A stretch of DNA of 64,000 nt from positions 1,302,001 to 1,366,000 of the forward strand of contig JAIXMF010000002.1 in the NCBI GenBank assembly GCA_025201365.1. The letters run 5' to 3'. The stretch comes from Syncephalis plumigaleata (Eukaryota > Zoopagomycota > Zoopagomycetes > Zoopagales > Piptocephalidaceae). The first letter of the stretch is position 1, and each line of letters begins with the position of its first letter. The notes beneath the pieces were generated by a model that worked only from the letters and a program-made list of their open reading frames with translations, was not told the DNA's origin and did not search any database. This document shows, piece after piece, positions 34,285 to 46,721 of this stretch. A program made the translations under genes and the position numbers.

Positions 34285-36569
34285 CGTACCTAGTGGCAAT
34301 AATGATGATAGACAAGTAGCCGTTGACAGAAACACCTGATAGTAACAGTAACAATAAAGGAATACGAGAATAGCTAGTTGTTTACGTGTCGATGATAAAT
34401 GATATTGATGATGATGACGCTGATGTGTTTGTATGTTAAACGAATCAAAGTAAACTAGTGTTGGTAGCAAGATAGTTAGTTAGTTAGTAAAATTAATTAA
34501 AAGGTAATAATAGTAAGAAGCGAAATAGTCAAATCACTGTTAAATGTTGTACTCTATTACAGAGTATATCAGTATACTACTATTATTACTAATATAAAGT
34601 AGAGTATAGCAAACGAGAGAGTATTATGCGTTAGAGATAGGTAGGAATCAATAATAACATATGAAGAATCATAATAGAAACAAGCGAATCCGGAAGCAAT
34701 ACAAGGAGGAGAACCAAGACGAGAATGGGAATAGCACATAAACCTGATCGAGGCTTGTCCTTGCCAAGTAATAAACAACAGGCTTTGGTTATACTATTAC
34801 CCTGGTCCGTAGTCTAAGAAGCAAGCAGTCGAGCCATAACCGCCACCAAGACTGAGCACGACAATAGGAACCAGGTATGGTACATATGTATATATGTATA
34901 TAGGTATAGGTATTATGTGTGTCCCATCCTCTTTACAGCACTATGATACAGCTTTGCCAGGCGATAGTACACTTACCCCGGACGCAACAGATGGAAAGGT
35001 AAAGGAAATACCGGGAAACTACGAATATCGAGCACGCGCGTGTGTTATCGTGTGAATGAGAAGTAGACGAGCAAGCGAAGAAGAAGTAGTGAAGAAGAGG
35101 AAGAAGAAGAAACGAAGTGATGCAATAGAAGAACAAAGTAGTAAAGTTCACAAGATAAGATTAGTAACCCTATGAAGGAGAAGAGAGAGAGTGTGTGTGT
35201 GGTACGATGAACTATGTTGTGATAGAAGATACACCACAGTAAAAGTAGAAGGAAGATAGAAGAAAGTAGAAGAAAGAGGAACGAACAAACGAGTATAAAT
35301 GAGAATACGTCAACTGTCAAGTCTGGAAAAAAAGACCGAAATGGAGTCGACGAGTGTATTTTCTGTTAGTAATAAACGGAAACGTGAAAGGATAGCAACG
35401 GCGATATACAAGTGCGCGTGAGTCAACGAGGTCACCATTCTATCGAATCATTCATTGTAGGCAATAAAACGATTACGGAACAAAAATAGTATCCGTGTGT
35501 GTGTGCAATTATTGATTTAGTGCTCGGATAATTAACATTCCTCTACCGTATTATTGTACTAGACGGATGTAGGATGTGTATCAGATGTGTATACGCAACT
35601 ACCACCATTATTACTAGCATTACTCCGCATAGTCTCCAGCATATGCATACATACTCGCCCGTTTTACATTCATGTATGGAGTAGACCCGCGTGTAAACAA
35701 CTCATACGCGAATCGACACTCACCTTAGACAGTTGCACAATGTGTGCGTGTGCGTGGGTATGTGTGTGTGTGTGGTTAGTAGATAATAATAGTAAAAAAG
35801 AAAAGATGAATAAACACAAAGAGAGTAGTAAATAAAAACAAGTAGAAAAAGAGAGAGAAAGAGAAAGAGGGAGAGAGAGATGGTCAATAGACGAGGACTA
35901 CGTACATGAATGATGTAGAAATAATAAAATGGTTGATTGAAATAACAACTAGGCGAATAAAATAGACTGAATGAAAGTGTAGGAACAACAGTTTAAATGA
36001 TAATTGGATGACGTGGATGACAAAGGATTTATAGGATTCGAAATCGATGACTGCCATGCCCCATGCCATGCGACAATCAATGATGCTATTGGTGTGGTCA
36101 ACGCGTCGAGAATAAACGAGTATCGTCTATTTCGATGTGTATGTGCGTATGTGTGTGATGCTATGGCCGAATTACCTGCATTTTCGTCTGTGTACACACT
36201 GTGAATGCGGCCCGTGAACATGCAACTACATATCATACCATTGTCACGGGAGAAAGAGAGAGAGAGAGAGAGGAAGAGCATAGGGAAGAGGGAGCCGTGC
36301 TGATAGACCGTAGATCTTGCTAAAGTGGCATCCATGCTATACTAGACAATAGGATAGGAGGTGCAACGTCTATCGCTTGTGCTCTATCACAACAGAGAAT
36401 GGCAAGGGAACATTGAAAGGAAAGACGTCGTAACACGAATCTTTACGGATAATTGATGGTGAGGTCATCGAAGCATACTAATTAGGCAGCGGCTTGGCTC
36501 AAGTGCAACATCGCCACACAATCTTACAAGTGTTGGCGTTGTCATAACTTACGAATCAGCCAGTTATGA

Positions 36570-36598
36570 TGAGTGAGTGAGTGAGTGAGTGAGTGAGT
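36570..36598. repeat. (GAGT)n microsatellite
   Basis: Seven tandem GAGT units directly followed by GCGTACGTACGT. Confidence 0.9.
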
Positions 36599-37904
36599 GC
36601 GTACGTACGTGAGCATGTCTTGTGGTAAGGGCTAGGCAGCGAGACATGGACACTTGCGTTTGAACGGCATTGGACTAGGCAGTTTATAGATGGAGGGGAG
36701 GGAAGGGCATTGACTCATCGGCACATCATGAGATGCACGACAGAATTAGTGTCGAGATAGAGTCGATACATGACATGCCACGAATGGAATACAAAGAAGT
36801 GACTTCTACATTGATGTCATGTCATAAAAGAATATTAATGATTGGTGAAGAGTCAAGCATCGAGATAGACATATCGGATTAATGACAATACTACAAGTCT
36901 ACGATAATGTGTAGGAGTAGATAGGAGTGGAACGGTCGTAGATCCTATGGCGAATTCGGTCGATACTAAAACGTGATCACAGTTATGCCATTTATTGTCT
37001 AGCTAGCTACAGGTTGAAGCATGTCAGATCACGCAGATCAACGATTAATATGGCAATGACAAGAAGATGAAGTATTGATGAATGAGTACATGTATATACA
37101 TTTACATGAACAATCATTACATTGATCAAATAGTGTTATCTAACAAGTAGCGAGACATCACTAGGAGTGGACAACAATTTACAATCTAAAAATAAAGAGT
37201 GGAATAATTTTATTTGTAGGATTATGGAAGGAAGGAAGGAAGGAAAGAGGGATGGGACTGGTGTTGTCCCATAATATTTTTGTAACCTTGTACCCTAGCC
37301 TCTGTTATTTGTAAAGTAGTACGTCTATCCATTTGCTTCTACTCTGTATATATACGATCGAGTAGGCCTTTCTGTGGATGTTCTTACACGTATGCATGTA
37401 CGCTTGCGTATATGTATCACTTGTTTTGAGCACTATGCCGTGGATTGGTAGTGTATCTGCTGTACGCTCGTCAGATAATCATCATTACGTGTGATAGACT
37501 GGTGAGTGTGCCATAGCCACCGCCCCCGTCTTCTCATCGCATCGAATAATCTGTATACATTGGCGTGTGTGTGTATGTGTGTATATACATGCATGCACAT
37601 GGCCGGTATACGGAGCGGAGCAATAAGCCGGGATAACGTGATGGTTATAAGCGAGGCATGCGGTGCAAGTCGTGTGTCGCGTCGTATAGCCAGCTGAACG
37701 AACTGATCTGACTATGCTGCGAAACATACACATTTTTACCTATTTTCATAAATCATCATCATTATTACTCTCCATCTCAATGACTACTTGTTTAAACAAA
37801 GCATGCTTTCTATGATCAATGAAAGTAAACGCGTTGTTCTGATACAAGCCAAGTCGACTTACCTAGGAGAATAACAAAGTGTGATCGCATGGTGGGTATG
37901 CGTG

Positions 37905-37936
37905 TGTATGTATGTATGTATGTATGTATGTATGTA
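37905..37936. repeat. (TATG)n microsatellite
   Basis: About eight tandem TATG units in the gene desert. Confidence 0.9.
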
Positions 37937-40311
37937 CGTTGGGAGTGAGCTAGATGCAGCACAGTAGCATTCCTATGACCGATACAGTTTAAACAGAAGT
38001 ATACGCTAATAATCCTGATGTGATCATGATGCTATTGCTAATGCTGCTGCTGCTGCTGCTAATACTGTTGTTGAACGTGGAACGAGCTACCGCATGGTGT
38101 ACCGTTTCCCGTTTGACTTTTGTTGTTTCGTTCGCGTATACACACCAAGAAAGTATACGGATATTCTTGGCCGCCTTGTCCCTCCTCTGTCTTTATCCGC
38201 CCCAACCGTCGTTGATTAGTTACTGGTAATCGTAACATTCCCCTTACGGTGTGGCATATACCTACAAATAAACGGCTGTAACAAATGAAGCCGTAGATGA
38301 GGCCGCTAATGCTTGTGTGGCGAATGCTGAGTGGCCGTGCGTCTCTCGCTCGCTCTCTCTCTTTCACTTCCATAACCAGTGTGAAAGTACCCCTCATGCT
38401 GTTTTCAAACGAACTATCATCTGCCTCCATCAACATCATCATCGTCCTAATTAACATTGTATGTCACAATGTGTGATTATTATAATAATACATCCATATA
38501 CACGCATGCATACCATTGTCCCTGAATAAATCTCCCCCATTCACTATATTGACCCCTCCACACACACATATCCACACATCCACATCCACACACACACACA
38601 CACACACACGCCACATTCAATTCATTACTAAAACCTTGGCTCTACTCGCCTATGCACTTGTCTCCTTCATAGTCTTCTTTCTTCGTTACCACATTACTAC
38701 ATTACCACTACTACCACTCTTATTTATTCTATTCCTTGCTTGTTAGCTATCCACTACGTCGTATTAGTGCTTCTGTTCGTGTGTGTTCTACGATTGTTTT
38801 CCTCTCTTTTCTCTTTTCTATTTCTTTTCTCGCTTCTCGCTTCTCTTTTCTTCTCTTTATCGTGTACGTGCGACGCAACTAAATTCCCTTTACTTCACTC
38901 CACTTTCGTTTCTCTCCTTGTTTGTCGTCTTATTCTTTCCTATCACAACTACACTTTTAATTCGCTTTGGTCGGTGCATATATACACTATTGGTTCTATT
39001 GCATTCCGGTTTCCGTTATCGTTACTAGTATACTAGTTTGAAAACACATTATTATTATTATTTATACTTTATTGTTGCCGTATTGTTTTTAAATCGTAAG
39101 TATAGTGAATTGATTATAACACTGCTGCTGTGTGGCGAGTAAACATGAGCGCACTGGCGATATATGCCGTGCATGATTGGCGTATACGTGTGCGTGTATA
39201 TAATGTGGCGCGTGTATGCGTGTATGCGTGTGTAAATGAGTGCAAGTGTGAGTGGGCGAGTGAGTGAATGTGCAAATGTATGGAGATGTGTGGATGCGAT
39301 CATTACAAGCGTTATTACATCAACATTCCTATTGCTTGTAATGGACATAACCAATCACCAATCATTCATTATCATCCTATTGTTATCACTGCTGTTGCTA
39401 TTGTTATTGCATCAAATGGTAAAGACTATTTGGACTGCTCAAGAGGAAAGACAATACCGGCTACACCACATGACTATGTACGTTAATGCTCGACTCCCGT
39501 TCGTTCCTCGTCTTCATCGTAGTCCACGTGTCTACTTGTAGATTGATTTGTCCGTTCGTATGTTTCCCCATCTGCACACTCACTGCAGCAACGAACCACT
39601 CTCATCTCATATGCAATATAGCTAGTTGGATTAAACGATAGTGTACGGCTATATTCGTGTTGTCCCCTCTTATCCGTCCATGCGATCATGGATTATTCGT
39701 CGTTACTGCTACTTTCGTTCCTTGCAAATGAACAGGTATCACGGTTATACTAGCTTTGGTGTTGCGAACCACGTTTACACCGTGTAACAGTGACACGTTT
39801 AATCAATGCTGATGTATAGATACTATTCTAGAAGCGATTGGGGCGAACAGGGTGGTTATTAGTCGCTCTATAAGTGCGTGCGTGCGTGCGGGCGTGCGTG
39901 TATATGTGTGCGCGGCCTTTGCTAGTCCTTCTCCTCGTTACTATTGTAGAAATAACAGAATCACTAACAGTACACACACTCACTCACTCACTATCTGTCC
40001 TTCTTGATTAACCTTCTCTAGAAAGCATTCCTACTTGGCCGTTCGTTTATCATATCAGTTCAACCGTTCGTATTACTCGAGAATAGACGGATAGACAGCC
40101 ATATCACTGCTATCGTCTGGTATTTGTGAAACAGCCACAAATACACGTATATACATACTCTTTCTTTCTTTCTTCCTTCTCTCTCTATAGTCAGAGCACA
40201 TAATTACTCCTGTACGCTTGGTTATTCTCCGCCTGTAAATTTTACCTTGGCCGTATAACTTTGGTGAGCATTTCTTGAATTTAGTTTTGGTCTTTTTTTT
40301 GCTTGCGTTTT

Positions 40312-43300
40312 ATGGAAAGACAGCACGACATGTCTCGGCAAACTCCTAGTTCGCCAATCCGCACTGGCACGTCTCCTCCTCGTCGTCGTCATAGTCCACC
40401 TGCTGCCACCTCTACCGCAAGTCCTCCGAGTGGACAACGTGTAAACGCAACTCGTCGTGCGCGTTCCAGTTCCGACCTACGTGAAGGTTCCCGTGCGAAA
40501 CGTGCCTCCGCTGACATGGCCTTGCCTGTGGCGCGTGCGCGACTAGTAGAGCTGATTCAGCGTCCAGCATCGACTCCACCCAAAAAACGCGTTACTTTTA
40601 ATCTGAATTCTGACCTCGATGTTGCCGATTCCTCTGAAAATCCAAACGAACTTCGCAGACGACTCGACGACTCCGCGTATACGCTCGAGGTACTGCAACG
40701 GCGTGCACTTGAACTCCAGAGTTTGGTGGAGTTCCAGAACGAAGAAAAGCGCGTGCTCGAGGAGGCATTCCTAGACGCGGCATCCATGTCGTGTACCGCT
40801 TCTTCCCACAGCAGCAATGACGGTCGCGAGATGGTCGACGCTGCCGTGCATGTAGTCGATGAACAAGCGCGACTTGAACAGGAGGCGTTACTGCAACGCG
40901 AGGCCCAACTAGCCGAGGAGGCTGCTCAGCGACAACGCGAGATAGAGGCGACTCGAATCCATCTACGCGAGTTGGAAATGTCACTGGCCGAACGCAACGA
41001 GGAACACGCGAGGCTCATGGAACGCGTGCAACAACTCGATACACTCTTGCGGGAACGTACCATGGAGATGGAGCAACTTCGAAGAAAACTGGAGGAGGCC
41101 ATCAAATACCAGGAGACGTCGCATGCCATCCACAATGCGGCATCGGCTGACTTGGCCGCGCGGGTAGTCGAGAAGGACGAGGAGTTGACGGCAAGAACTG
41201 CAGAGGTACGCCGTCTTCAATTAGAACTCGAGGATTCTGTTAACCGACACATGCTTATCGATCAGATGCAACAAGAATTAGAGCGACGAGAGAACGAGCT
41301 TGTAGGTTTACGCCAGGAGCTGACCGAGGCACGGGAACGCGAATCGCAATACTTTAGCAGTGGCGACAGCGAGCATAGCGAGGCACTTCGCCAACTACAG
41401 GAGGACTACGACCAGTTGGTACGGGAGTCTTCGCGTGCATTCACCATTATGGCGGCGCAGCAAGAATCACTCGAGCAAAGATGCCGAGAAGTCGAGGGAC
41501 TTAACGCGGAACTAGCCCAGGAGCATCAGCTAAGTAATGCTGAAGCGGAACGTTACCGTAAACGATCGGCGGAAATGGAAGCGAAGCTTGACCAGGCTGA
41601 TCGTCGAGTGGCCACATTAACGCAAGGTCACGTCGAGGAGCAACGGATGTTCCAAGAGCGTGAGGAACAAATGGTCGAGGTGGAGGCCAAGCTACAACAG
41701 GCGGAGAACGAGAAGGAGGAGCTACAAGCCGAGGTGCGCGATCTTAAGGCCAACGTAAACCGTCAGCGTATGCTACTAGTTAGACAAGAAGCAAGTAAGG
41801 GTGCCCATGAGGATACGGTAGCGGAGATGACACAACGACTCGAGCAATTAGCGCAGCAACTACGCCAACGCGATCAACAATTGGAGGCGGCGCGTAAAGA
41901 GGCACGTACCGCACTCGAGACATGTCAGGAGCTTGAGCAGCGTTGTCAGAATTACGTGTCGCAAGTGACAAGTCTGGAGCATACGCGTCACGAATTGCAA
42001 AATCAGCTATCTGATGAACAATCAATTCGAGCCCGTCTAGAATCAGAGGTGGAAACATTAACCGGCCAACTGGAGGAGGTGACCATGATGGGCGGCGATC
42101 AAATCCTGATGGAGGGCACCATTGATCGTTCGTATGGCGCACATTTGGGTGATTCCGGTCTACGTGGTGGACTATCACCAACCGGTTCATTTACCAGTCT
42201 ACACGAAGAAACGATGGGCCATTCATTTGCATCGGAATTAAGCTGTCTTGGCGGTGGCGGTGGCGGTAGTGGTAGTGGTGAAATCATGAGTGATATATTT
42301 GGTTCACCACACTCGTCCATTGATGTGCCATCCATGTCGCCAGCACCATCCTTCTCTAGTCTAGCACCGCCACCATCGATAGCAACAACGGTAGCAGCAC
42401 CAACATCGTCATCATCACGCTCTACATTGGCACCGTCTATTGCGGTGAATGACGCGGATCGCGAACGATTGGATCAAGAATTGTCAACGGCACGCGAAAA
42501 GATTACTCGTTTGAACGCGGAACTCGACGAAAAGGAGATGCAGGTAGTTTGCATCAAGGCTGAATTAAGTGCGGCCCACAGTGATCATCAACGTACGAAG
42601 GATGCCTTGACCGAGGCGCAAACCAAAATACGTCAACTTACAGAGCGTGAACGGGATCTGGCAGCAGAGGCGGAGGATGCACGTGCTGAACTACGACAAA
42701 TTCGACAGGAACGCGATGAGATTCGAGATCGTTGCGAGGAACTCGAGGAAGCGGCACAGTCAGCGGCCGAGAAGCTACTGGTGGCACGAATGGAACGGGA
42801 ATACGCCGAGGAAGCGGTGCACGGTCTCGAGAAGGATTTGCAACAAGCGGCGGAAAAGGCCGATGCACGAGTTGCAGAGGTACGCTCAGAGCTAGAGGCA
42901 AAGTCACGCGCACTAGCCACGGCAGGCACGAGATTGGCCGAGGCCGAGGCGGAATTACGCGCCACCGTAGAGAAGGGCATTCTTCTGGAGACCGAGATTG
43001 CTCGAACCCGTGCAGATCGCGACGAGGTTGCAGCGACACTCGAGGGAGTACGCGGTCTACTCTCTGGCAAACGTGAAGAGATGGACAAATTGAACGCGCA
43101 GATAGATGAGTTGAACAATCAAATTCGCTCTCGTGAAAACACCGAGGATGCACGTGTGGCCGATTTACGCGCCCAGTTGGAGATATCGGGAACGGAGCTA
43201 GCACGAGTGCGCAGTCAAATTGAGGAGCAGCGTGATTTAGCCGAGTTTAGCGCGAATGAAGCGGAAGTACGTGAGGAACGTATTGCGGAATTGGAGGCGG

Positions 43301-43500
43301 AAACGAAGACACTACGCAAACAAATTGCTACGCTTCAGAAATCACAAGAGAATGGCACGACACCGCATGCTAATGGACATGCCGACAACGTGAACGGTGA
43401 CGTGGAAGATGCTATTTCACGAAAGTTACAACAGTGCAATGTATCAAATGGACATGGCAATTATGATGCTGTCGATGGCTATGTATGTGATTCATACTAG
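40312..43500 (+). CDS. Large intronless coiled-coil protein, unknown function
   Basis: The ATG at 40312 starts a 1062-residue single exon. Residues 1 to about 115 are basic and Ser/Pro-rich with phosphosite-like SPIR, SPPRRR and TPPKKRVTF motifs. From about 120 to 590 the protein is an almost continuous coiled coil rich in Glu/Gln/Arg/Leu (typical: LEQRCREVEGLNAELAQEH). A Ser/Gly/Pro hinge of about 120 residues (GGGGGSGSG, then PSMSPAPSFSSLAPPPS) separates it from a second coiled coil (about 710-1020). A short polar C-terminus follows. No head domain, kinase or membrane segment is visible. Such a plan is seen in spindle-pole, septum and Golgi tethers and myosin-tail-like proteins; I cannot choose. 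GC is higher than in its neighbours, and it has no introns where most large genes here do. Confidence 0.88.
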   Translation: MERQHDMSRQTPSSPIRTGTSPPRRRHSPPAATSTASPPSGQRVNATRRARSSSDLREGSRAKRASADMALPVARARLVELIQRPASTPPKKRVTFNLNSDLDVADSSENPNELRRRLDDSAYTLEVLQRRALELQSLVEFQNEEKRVLEEAFLDAASMSCTASSHSSNDGREMVDAAVHVVDEQARLEQEALLQREAQLAEEAAQRQREIEATRIHLRELEMSLAERNEEHARLMERVQQLDTLLRERTMEMEQLRRKLEEAIKYQETSHAIHNAASADLAARVVEKDEELTARTAEVRRLQLELEDSVNRHMLIDQMQQELERRENELVGLRQELTEARERESQYFSSGDSEHSEALRQLQEDYDQLVRESSRAFTIMAAQQESLEQRCREVEGLNAELAQEHQLSNAEAERYRKRSAEMEAKLDQADRRVATLTQGHVEEQRMFQEREEQMVEVEAKLQQAENEKEELQAEVRDLKANVNRQRMLLVRQEASKGAHEDTVAEMTQRLEQLAQQLRQRDQQLEAARKEARTALETCQELEQRCQNYVSQVTSLEHTRHELQNQLSDEQSIRARLESEVETLTGQLEEVTMMGGDQILMEGTIDRSYGAHLGDSGLRGGLSPTGSFTSLHEETMGHSFASELSCLGGGGGGSGSGEIMSDIFGSPHSSIDVPSMSPAPSFSSLAPPPSIATTVAAPTSSSSRSTLAPSIAVNDADRERLDQELSTAREKITRLNAELDEKEMQVVCIKAELSAAHSDHQRTKDALTEAQTKIRQLTERERDLAAEAEDARAELRQIRQERDEIRDRCEELEEAAQSAAEKLLVARMEREYAEEAVHGLEKDLQQAAEKADARVAEVRSELEAKSRALATAGTRLAEAEAELRATVEKGILLETEIARTRADRDEVAATLEGVRGLLSGKREEMDKLNAQIDELNNQIRSRENTEDARVADLRAQLEISGTELARVRSQIEEQRDLAEFSANEAEVREERIAELEAETKTLRKQIATLQKSQENGTTPHANGHADNVNGDVEDAISRKLQQCNVSNGHGNYDAVDGYVCDSY

Positions 43501-44435
43501 GAACAATAACAATAATTCATTGGTAAGTGGCAGCAATATAAACAACAATATATGAATACTAATCAATCTTTGTTAATAGTCTTTTTTGTATAATATACAA
43601 ATCGTCTATCAATCTGTTACGAGTAAGGCTGTCGCGGTAAACAGACACTGTAGACTGGTAAGTAACAGCAACAGCAATAATACACATAGCATTGCCATAT
43701 ACTTACTAATCGACTATTTTTTATAGATATAATAACCCGTTGTAACCATCTGTAATACTCTTTTCTTTATCATTAACAATATTATCATTAGTATATATAT
43801 ATAACTATTTATACATTTTATTCTTTCTACATTATATAAATTAAATAAAGTAGTTATTTCTGCGTATTATTTATTTATTGATCTATAAATACATACATTC
43901 TAATGTACGTACGTGTATATATGATGTATTCGCAATAAATGGCATATATTCCGTATTTGCCCTATTGCAACACGTGGTAGTACGATTATAGAAAAGGCCA
44001 TGTGTGCGTGATACGAAAACGACAAGGACATTGAATTTCTCCTTGTAGCTATCTATCGAAGATTGATTGAATAAATACAAGATTCAAGCAATAAATACAT
44101 AGAAAACAGCGAGTACGCTACTTGAATGTATAATAAACCATGATCATCTCATTAGGAAACATTCTATAATGATTTGCTTATAGCTGCATGATATTTGCCC
44201 TTTACTGATCGTGTTTATTGAATAAACGATGACTTACTTGTTTTATGCCAATTATATCCTGTTCTTGCCACCGTATTAGTAATGTTTATCCGCTCATTCA
44301 TGCTGATTTGGTTCCACAACTCGTTATCACGGTTTTATAAAAGAAAGCAGTCTATGACCTTGATTGCGACAATCGTTCGCCTTTTTCTCCATCATTCGAT
44401 TAGTATACTGTTTGTTGTTCTATTAACGCATAACC
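43501..44435. other. Intergenic spacer
   Basis: 3' flank of the coiled-coil gene (AATAAA-like signal near 43850) and promoter of the M28 peptidase gene. AT-rich, no supported coding. Confidence 0.5.
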
Positions 44436-46302
44436 ATGAAGCTTTCATTCTCGATACTGTTTGCATCCATTGTGTTGGTGGATGCAGTCTCAATAGCTAA
44501 ACGGGATAATGTCAACAATGAAGAGACGACTGCTGTTGCTACCACATTAAATGGCAACATTAATAAATTATTAAAGAGTACCCTGCATAGTCGGTAATTA
44601 TTCACTATTCATTATCATGCCTCTACTGTTTCTCATTCCACTTATGATAGACAAGTATGGGATCGATTGAATGAAATGACATCAAAGTTCGGCTCACGAC
44701 TTACTGGATCGGTTGGACTGGCCAAGGTAACTACAAACAATGAAATAGACATTATGATCCAGCTAACATTACTACTATTGTTATATTGTAGTCAACTGAT
44801 TGGATTGTAGATAAAATGAAGAATGATGACGGTCTCAATGTTCGACTCGAAGAGGTCAAGGTTAACCATTGGCATCGTGGTCGTGAATCACTCGTGCAAC
44901 TCAATGAGGACGGCAGTGAACGTAAGATCCCCATGACTACACTGGGTCGTTCTGCAGCCAGTCCAAAGCAGGGTGTAGAGGCGGAGATCGTGGTGGTACG
45001 CACGTTTGACGAACTAAAGCGTTTGGGCGAGGACAAGATTCGTGGCAAGATTGTCGTTTACAACGAGGCATGGGCCGGCTACGGCGGTACGGTGAGCTAT
45101 CGCACGCGAGGTGCACAGGAAGCGGCCAAGTACGGCGCGGTAGGAGCGGTGATCGCATCGATTACACCCGAGGCATCAGCCGATAATCTACACACGGGAT
45201 TCTCGATAACCGCATCGATTCCTGCGGCTGCCATCACACGACGTGATGCGCGTCGATTCGAGCAAGAGTATAAGCAGGCCATCGAGCATCCCAATCAGCA
45301 TAAGGTGCCGCGTCTTCGTTTGTTCACCGAGTCGTACCTTGATCCAGAACCGAAGATTGCTTACAACATTGTGGCTGAAGTACGTGGTCGTGAACAACCC
45401 GATAAGATTATTGTATTGGGTGGCCATATCGATTCGTAAGTAATAATAATATATATTAATTAATAGTAAGCATCGTTGATGGTAATGCAAAGTTAACGAA
45501 TAATGAATCACATGATACAGATGGGATATTGGTGTGGGTGCGGTAGATGATGGTGCCGGTGCCTTTACTTGTTGGGAGGCACTAAGAGCCATTTCAAAAT
45601 TGTCACGACCACCTAAGCGTACTAGTAAGTGTTTAACAATGAAATGAAATGAAATGGAATAACTCATGCTATTCCTATAGTACGATTGGTAATGTGGGTT
45701 GACGAGGAACAAGGCGGTGCCGGTGGTGATAGTTACGCGGAACGACACGCTCAAGAAATAGATAATCATGTATTGGCCATTGAAACGGATTACGGTAATT
45801 TCGAACCAGCTGGATTACTATTCAGCGGTAGTAAACCTGCCACCGATATACTACGCTCCATTGGTACGCAATATCACTCGTCGAAGGTGGGCCAATTTGC
45901 CGGTAATATTGTACCAACATGTAAGTTGTCCATTGCTGCTACTATACATCGCTGCTACTCTACTGATGCTGGTTTATGCTTAGCGGGATCTCCTGGTGCT
46001 GATATCACACCACTTTGCAAGAAGGGTGTACCATGTGCCGGTCTTATTTCACGCGATCCAATTACGGGAGAAGCTGCCGACACTAATTATGGCTACTTAA
46101 TGTGCATCACAGGTAATTGTTGATGGAAATAGCGTAGATTGTACCGTTAAATGATAGAGACTAACGATGATCATACATTATATACAGTCATGATGATAAG
46201 ATGTCATTCTTGAAACCGGAACAACTTGCCAAGAATGCGGCTGCTCTTGCCATTTGGACGTATACCGTCGCGGAACAAGATGCTGAATTGCCTCGCGCTT
46301 AA
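44436..46302 (+). CDS. Secreted M28 metallopeptidase, carboxypeptidase Q-like
   Basis: Seven exons starting at the ATG at 44436, which opens a signal peptide (KLSFSILFASIVLVDAVS). The order matches plasma glutamate carboxypeptidase/CPQ: VWDRLNEMTSKFGSRLTGS; a PA-type insert (KIRGKIVVYNEAWAGYGG, GAVGAVIASITP); then the metal-site strand GGHIDSWDIGVGAVDDGAGA, WVDEEQGGAGG, ETDYGNFEPAGLLF and the final His in SHDD. These supply the expected H, D, E, D and H zinc ligands and the catalytic Glu of DEEQGG. Family role: release of amino acids or dipeptide cleavage in secretory compartments, vacuole or outside the cell. No frame break. The N-terminal KR after the signal could be a processing site. Confidence 0.93.
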
Positions 46303-46721
46303 TGATAATGATAATTATTATATCAGTAAATAAATTGGAACAGCATTGTTTATGCACATATACATATAATCGAAGATGTAATTCTAATCTATTAGTTTAT
46401 TCGGTAATCGTTCTGTATTGTATAGCATGAGGCAATAATTCGTAATGATCAGTTACCATATCAACTATTACTAGTCATCTTGCTTGATGATAGCTTTATT
46501 CCTAATGTCAATTGATCGTGTCATATTACAAGTTAATGAAGATGATGATTTAACTTGAAAAAAGAAATGAAATCATGTCTCAGTGACAAGAATAGCGCCA
46601 TATTTCATCATTCATTTCCATTCTATTGATGACTTGTTGTTGGTAATTATACAGTGCTTTTCCATACTCTTCCTCTTTCTTTCTTTCTTTCTTTTGTTTT
46701 TATCTACATCACCACGTCATC
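46303..46721. other. Promoter region of the Ada1 gene
   Basis: AT-rich spacer ending in a CTTTCTTTCTTT pyrimidine tract (about 46670-46695) close to the Ada1 ATG, a common fungal core-promoter feature. Confidence 0.4.

Larger units (their letters stand above)
34285..40311. other. Gene desert of about 6 kb
   Basis: No open frame here shows domains, a plausible signal peptide, or exon-like joins. Contents are microsatellites and biased tracts: purine-rich (35060-35300), (GA)n at about 36250-36271, (GAGT)7 at 36570-36598, (TATG)n at about 37905-37936, (CA)n at about 38585-38608 and a C/T-rich tract (38740-38960) on the plus strand before the coiled-coil gene. Several TG-rich stretches (39180-39260, 39880-39910) follow. 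A regulatory region or long non-coding RNA is possible, but nothing in the sequence proves it. Confidence 0.5.

Noticed and set aside
34780-34880. Short minus-strand frame reading VPIVVLSLGGGYGSTACFL
   Set aside because: No ATG in frame, no partner exon, immediate stops on both sides.
36570-36598. Tandem repeats as CRISPR arrays
   Set aside because: All tandem repeats seen are simple 2-6 base microsatellites without spacers, in a eukaryotic context.
38059-38457. A 132-codon minus-strand frame in the gene desert
   Set aside because: Basic, low in hydrophobic pattern, overlaps simple repeats, no recognisable domain or promoter context.
42633-43204. Two long minus-strand frames inside the coiled-coil gene
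   Set aside because: Ser/Arg-rich shadows of GAG/GCA/CGT-rich coiled-coil codons; no start context or domains.
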